Assembly (NCBI RefSeq): GCF_005239225.2
Contig: NC_133288.1
Location: 6,777,035 to 6,841,034 of the forward strand
Direction of reading: 5' to 3'
DNA from: Populus alba
Taxonomy: Eukaryota > Streptophyta > Magnoliopsida > Malpighiales > Salicaceae
Length of the DNA stretch: 64,000 nucleotides
Below the pieces are notes generated by a model that was given only the letters and a program-made list of their open reading frames with translations, did not search any database and was not told the DNA's origin. Made by a program: the position numbers and the translations under genes. Every line of letters begins with the position of its first letter. Position 1 is the first letter of the stretch. Below are positions 59,161-64,000 of this stretch, one piece after another.

Positions 59161-62100
59161 CTATGACCTCTTCTTGCTCCTAGCTTGCTCTTTCTCGACC
59201 TCCTCAGGTTCGTCCACTCTAAAATAAAAAAAACATAAGTACTTGATTGCTCTGATCAAATTAACAAAGAAATGCATATTAAATTCACAATACGGCAAAA
59301 AAGTAATCTTCCCCTGGGGCATGAGCATCCGTAAGCAAGAGAAACAAACGCATTTCACATTTAAATATGCATTAAAGAGTAATTTCAATTTCCTTCATTC
59401 ACAGCCAAGCCTGGCCTAAAACTGTGTCATGACAAAGGCACAAGAATGTTTTATGCACTGCAGCAGCACAACATTCTAACAAATAGAATTGTTTAACATG
59501 TCTTAATGAAGTTCAACCGAAAATGTTCAATAAATTTCCTCTATGTTCCTAACAACCTGGTTTACCAGTGTCCCACTTATCAATTAAAATCAAACATATC
59601 ATTTCACTGTTACCTTCAGTGGAAATGTGTATAGCAGCTGAAATACAGCAAATTCTTTTATGGACAGAATAAATTCATTTTCCATTCATCATACAGCATG
59701 CCCTATCATAGAAATATCAAAATGCTCCATATATACAGGAATGCATCATGCCAAACTGATAAAATGAGCATATTTTGCAAAAACATTTTGGCAATGATTT
59801 GATGGCAGAGAGGAAAACAGAATTAAAGTGGGGCATGGATATTGCTACAAATACTAGTTTATAAATGAAATATGAACGAATAGTTACTCACTCTCCACCA
59901 TTTGTTAAAACATCAAGAGCCCATCTAGCAGCATGAAGATACATTTTCTTTATCTGCATCAAATACCCACCCAGGTTAGATTTAGCCAATGAATGATAAA
60001 CAAGTAAATTTGGAGTAAATGCTACTAAAAATAAAACATGTCACGTCAGTTATTGGGATTCATGGTGCTACAAAGTGAAGATAAAGTGCCCATCATGATG
60101 CAAGGAATCAAGAGTTATATTGACTAGTGACAATAACATTGGCAACTTTGATGCAATTACAGTTCAAACGATGTTTGGTACAGGACAGTTTAAGATATTA
60201 CAATGTAATTCATTATTTTGAGGGTCTTGGTACTGTATATATATATAAGCAGAGCGTATACTAAAAAGCACTAGAGATTATTCTATTGTGAAACATGCAA
60301 TAGCCTAGCAGAACTCAATGAAACTGCAAGTCTGCAAAGGTTTGAAATACTATAGCAATTAAAACTCTTCCTAGCATTCACAGGGCAAGACTGCACAGAT
60401 CATTTCAAGTCCAGATCAACCCTTTCCACCACTTAATTCGAATTTGAATTCAATTTCTCTTATGACATGATCCTATAATTTTTTAGCATTAACCAAAATA
60501 TGATCATGGAATAACTCTAAAAATGGATGGATGCAAGAATTTCCTACTTAATACATGTTCTAATATTGATCTAGATCTAGAAACCCACTGGACCTTTAAG
60601 AAAAGTGATATGCAGAAAAAAGAAACATCTACAACAAACAAAACCTGGCCAACTTATTGTTGAGAGATTCCATTCTCTATGCACAAAACAATTTCTCAAG
60701 GAAAACATTCTTATTACCAAAGACCCGTTCCTTTTAGATAATGTATGTTTCAGCACCTTCCATTATTATATAGACATGAAAGTAAAATTAGAAATACCTC
60801 CAACTTGTCCTCTTTAGCCCGATGATTTGGAGGAAGCAAACGGAATTCCTCTGTCAGCCGTATGCACTCACCTACATTTTCAGGTGAGACAAAGTCCATT
60901 GCTACCTTAATGCAAGACTGTAAAAGATAGAAGCTAGTTACCACAGAGATCCAGCCTATGTTACTTTTCATATTTGCATATGCCCCTGGGGCAAGCATTT
61001 AAAATCTAAGATACAAGGTTCAGCTTTTTAAAATAAGAACTGTAAAATAGAAGCATATTGCATGGTAATTCTAGTACAAACCTTGTCAATTATACAGCTA
61101 AATCATCACAATCTCACACATCATCATAAAGACAGAAAATGCATCCATATCAGATCTAAAGAAATCTGAACTGTTTGTTAATGCAGTGTCCTAAAATTTT
61201 AGGACCTAGGCCATTGTGCACCAGAAACACCATCAGGCCATGAATGTACTGAAAAGGCACGAGGATTTGGATTAAGGTTGGCTAGTGAACCCAGAGTCCA
61301 TAAACATAATCAGCTTATACTGTTCAGAAATACACTGCCCCCAAAAAAAGAAAGAAACAAACCTTCCAGAGTGGGCTGTTAAGATTATTGCCATAATAGC
61401 AGCCACGGGCAACCATAGAAAGTGATTGATAAATTAGCAATATATTTATGAAGACAGTTAAGCAAGAAATAAGGAAAACAGGATTTTTTTCAGATATTGC
61501 CTAATCCTTGATAAATGCCACTCCCATCAATTTCAACATCCAAAGAATAACCAACAGCAATTACCAGGCAAACCACTTTTTTGGAGCAAGTCTTAAACAG
61601 GTTTCAAAACACAGATATATTTTACCTTCAAGTTTCTCACTTGATGAGGACAGCCTGCAGGAATGAAGACAGCATCTCCAAGTTTCTGGACAAATGTCCA
61701 TGGTTCAATGCCTTCATGATGGTATCAAAAACATATTTATAAATGTTAAAAATTGAGAGGAAAAAAATTAATCCAAACCAATTAAATAGATCACGGGACT
61801 TACCATATTCCTCTTTTAGCTTCCTCTTGTGCTCTAGAGTCAAAAAAAATGTCTGGTCATGAATGGGGTGAACCACCTACAACACCAGAAATAACACTAG
61901 TTTATTGAGAGATAATTTCAGGATGTAAGCACTTCAGCTAAAAATTCAGACAAGCCACAATGAACCCAATTTATTTGGTCCATCTTGGTCAGATTTGACA
62001 TGACAGTTTCTTTCTAGTACGGGACCTAGACTCTTTCTACCAAGTCAGAAATACCATTTTGTAAAGTGTAACCACAGGGAAAAGGTAGATAGGAGAGCCG

Positions 62101-64000
62101 GATTTTTTAAGCAATACACAATTACCTTTGGTAATGGGCTACAGTGGATATGCCTAAATTCCTTGAAGTGCTTGTTGAGATACTCCTGCAACTTAGGAAC
62201 ATCTTCTCTCCGGAAAATGTCCCAAACAGCACCTCCATCTAAAGCATCCATCCATTCTGACTCATTTCCACACTTTAAAGGTCCATCCCCAGTACTTCTG
62301 CCTTGAACCACTCCTGCCTCCTCGTCACATTTCCCTAGATTATTAAGCAGTAACATTAAACAGAGAATTTTCATTCTGGTCATCAGCTTCACTAGATAAT
62401 CCATTATCATCGGTAAAAGACCTACCAGAATCAGCACCATGCATGTTATCGACTTCATCCGCATTCTGATTATTTTCAAAAAGCTCTCCTTTATCAACTC
62501 CATCCACATTCTGATTATTTCCAAAAAGCTCTCTTTGGTCTTGTTCAAAGTGCTTTAGCTTCAACTTTTGTATTTCAGTATAATGAGTTTTATTGGACAC
62601 ATCAGCAGTATGCGTCAAGACATTTACCTGAAACAGCCAGATTTAATATGCACGAATTAATCATTATTAAAAGTATGAGGTTTAGCAATGATGTCAGATT
62701 CTGATCCTGATAGCCACAGCACATATAGATGCAAAAGATTCACTGCTGATGTGAGAGAAAATTTCCAAATTTCTAGTATTTTAACACTTTGCATATCATA
62801 ACATCTGACAGTTGATTATTATCAGAACAGCCGTTATCAAGAACACATTGGCTCATCCCAGTAGAGTCCTCGCAAGGAATTCTAAATAGAAATCTTCTTT
62901 CAACAGTCTTCTCACTAATTGACGAAAAAATCTTACCATTGCACAGGACAGTTACCCTTTGAATGTCAACAAAAATAATTAAAAACAACACTCATACAAC
63001 AGCTAGTAAATATCACTACATAGAAACATTCAATTTCACTTAAATTTTTATGCAATATTTGGAAGAAGATACCATACAAATCCCTGGAAAAAGTTTAGGA
63101 AGATAACCAACCTAAGCATGTGGTATCAGCAGAATAGAAGCAATTAAAGCATCATTCTATAAGCTAACTACAAAATGCGACCTGGTAACACTTTGAGATT
63201 GGAAAACCAAGTTGTCTCGACTTCTATTTTATAGTTCAATTTTCACCTTTTCTAGAAGGTTGCTTTATTGATTTCTAACCTTCCATTCTCTTTCTATCAC
63301 CATATATCTTATTTTATCTGAACAAGAAAAGAAAAGGAAACTAAGCATACCGCATCAGACATGTCACAGTGAAGCTTAGTTACCGAATCTCCACGCCCAA
63401 GCTCTTCAGGATATCCGTAGGCAATATATGTCTTTGGCCCCATATCTGGCTTCAAAGAATTCTTAGGCAATCTGATAGCAAGGTTTAAAGGTCCACTGCG
63501 TGGATGTGTATACTCCTTAAAGGGCAAACAACAGATAAATTCAGCATCATGTCGTGGAAGACTTTCACCAAATGTTTTAGATGGGGGCCAGTCTTTCAGC
63601 TTCAGTATCTGAGGCCAATTTTTACCATCAAACCTTCCCCCTGTGTAACCAATGAAGAATTGATGGACATTAATATCGACCTGCATTCATCAAGAGTTGA
63701 GCATCACATTAAACATCACAACAGATGATAGCATATCAATAGGATTGAAACCATCATTATCATGACAAATGGAGAATATAACAAGAATGATTATCAGAAA
63801 ATAGCAGTAAAAGCCAGCAACACTTCATCTTCAATGCACGCCAAAAAAAAAGGTGAATATACTGACCTCACAGTAATCCAGACACTCAATTGCCTTTACA
63901 TCCAAAAGTGTGTCATGTTTTTCATTTTTGATCTGGCGGAAGGCACGCCACATGACCATTGGCTCCCAACTCAAACCAGATGCAGTTTCAAGCACATTGC
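59161..64000 (-). CDS. JMJ25-like JmjC-domain lysine demethylase, 3' part, continues beyond the window
   Basis: Minus-strand exons: 64000-63867 (partial), 63680-63351, 62627-62426, 62334-62126, 61876-61804, 61711-61626, 60917-60798, 59953-59892 and 59218-59161, about 423 residues in frame. They cover the C-terminal JmjC region of the JHDM2/IBM1-JMJ25 group. Motifs in order are [38 protein letters not shown] with the iron-binding His and Asp, [10 protein letters not shown] and an acidic spacer. They continue with [46 protein letters not shown] with the distal iron His, [17 protein letters not shown] and a basic end. Such enzymes demethylate histone H3K9 in the nucleus using Fe(II) and 2-oxoglutarate. 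The N-terminal WRC and RING-like parts lie outside the window. The spacer is only in frame if a 91-nt segment (62425-62335) is removed as an intron. Confidence 0.9.

Noticed and set aside
62773..62991. Extra exon in the JMJ25-like gene
   Set aside because: The minus-strand frame does not resemble the family; the flanking exons join correctly at [17 protein letters not shown] without it.

Overview
This is a window of plant nuclear DNA, most likely from a woody eudicot of the Salicaceae (Populus or Salix type). The evidence is multi-exon genes with GT-AG introns, AT-rich intergenic DNA full of diverged repeats, LTR retrotransposons primed by initiator tRNA-Met, and intergenic and SINE repeats of a style I associate with poplar. 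The genus is inference from memory; no database search was run.

Layout. 0-3 kb: a decayed Copia element. 3.1-5.6 kb (-): a small EAPP-like gene (E2F-associated phosphoprotein family). 5.6-9.5 kb: AT-rich intergenic DNA. 9.5-14.4 kb (-): a zinc-ribbon/RING-H2 E3 ligase gene with a probable intron in its 3' UTR. 17.6-20.1 kb (-): an intronless P-class PPR gene. 21.3-27.7 kb (-): a complete, very young Ty3/Gypsy element with two 942-bp LTRs that differ at two bases, a perfect target-site duplication and one open polyprotein. 27.7-30.0 kb: decayed tandem repeats with a period near 161 bp. 30.7-32.6 kb (+): an STP10-like hexose/H+ symporter in four exons. 34.3-34.8 kb: a solo LTR. 39.2-43.3 kb (+): a BIG BROTHER-RELATED-like RING E3 ligase in seven exons. 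44-46 kb: a TRIM-like element, a PPR fossil and a Copia gag fossil. 47.0-54.0 kb (-): a B-sister (TT16/ABS-like) MADS-box gene whose last exon is split by a 4.7-kb composite retroelement. 55.6-58.4 kb: pyrimidine-rich repeats, microsatellites and a tRNA-derived SINE. 59.2-64.0 kb (-): the 3' half of a JMJ25-like JmjC histone demethylase gene that runs off the window.

The strongest observation is the composite insertion at 46986-51683. Its left half is a minus-strand non-autonomous LTR element (element A). Its right half is a plus-strand Copia element (element B) that lacks its 5' LTR, its gag start codon and its whole RT/RNase H region. The halves meet head to head, and one 5-bp duplication (GGGTT) flanks the pair. 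Removing the insert and one GGGTT restores the MADS reading frame to a stop seven codons further on. This fits a single integration of a chimeric cDNA built during reverse transcription. The insertion replaces the last seven residues of the MADS protein with about 65 residues read antisense through an LTR.

The host genes do not form a pathway. The RING1-like, STP10-like and BBR-like genes recall the neighbourhood of At3g19910-At3g19950 in Arabidopsis, which suggests conserved microsynteny. Exon boundaries were set by hand from splice signals and frame continuity, so a few could be off by a base or a codon.
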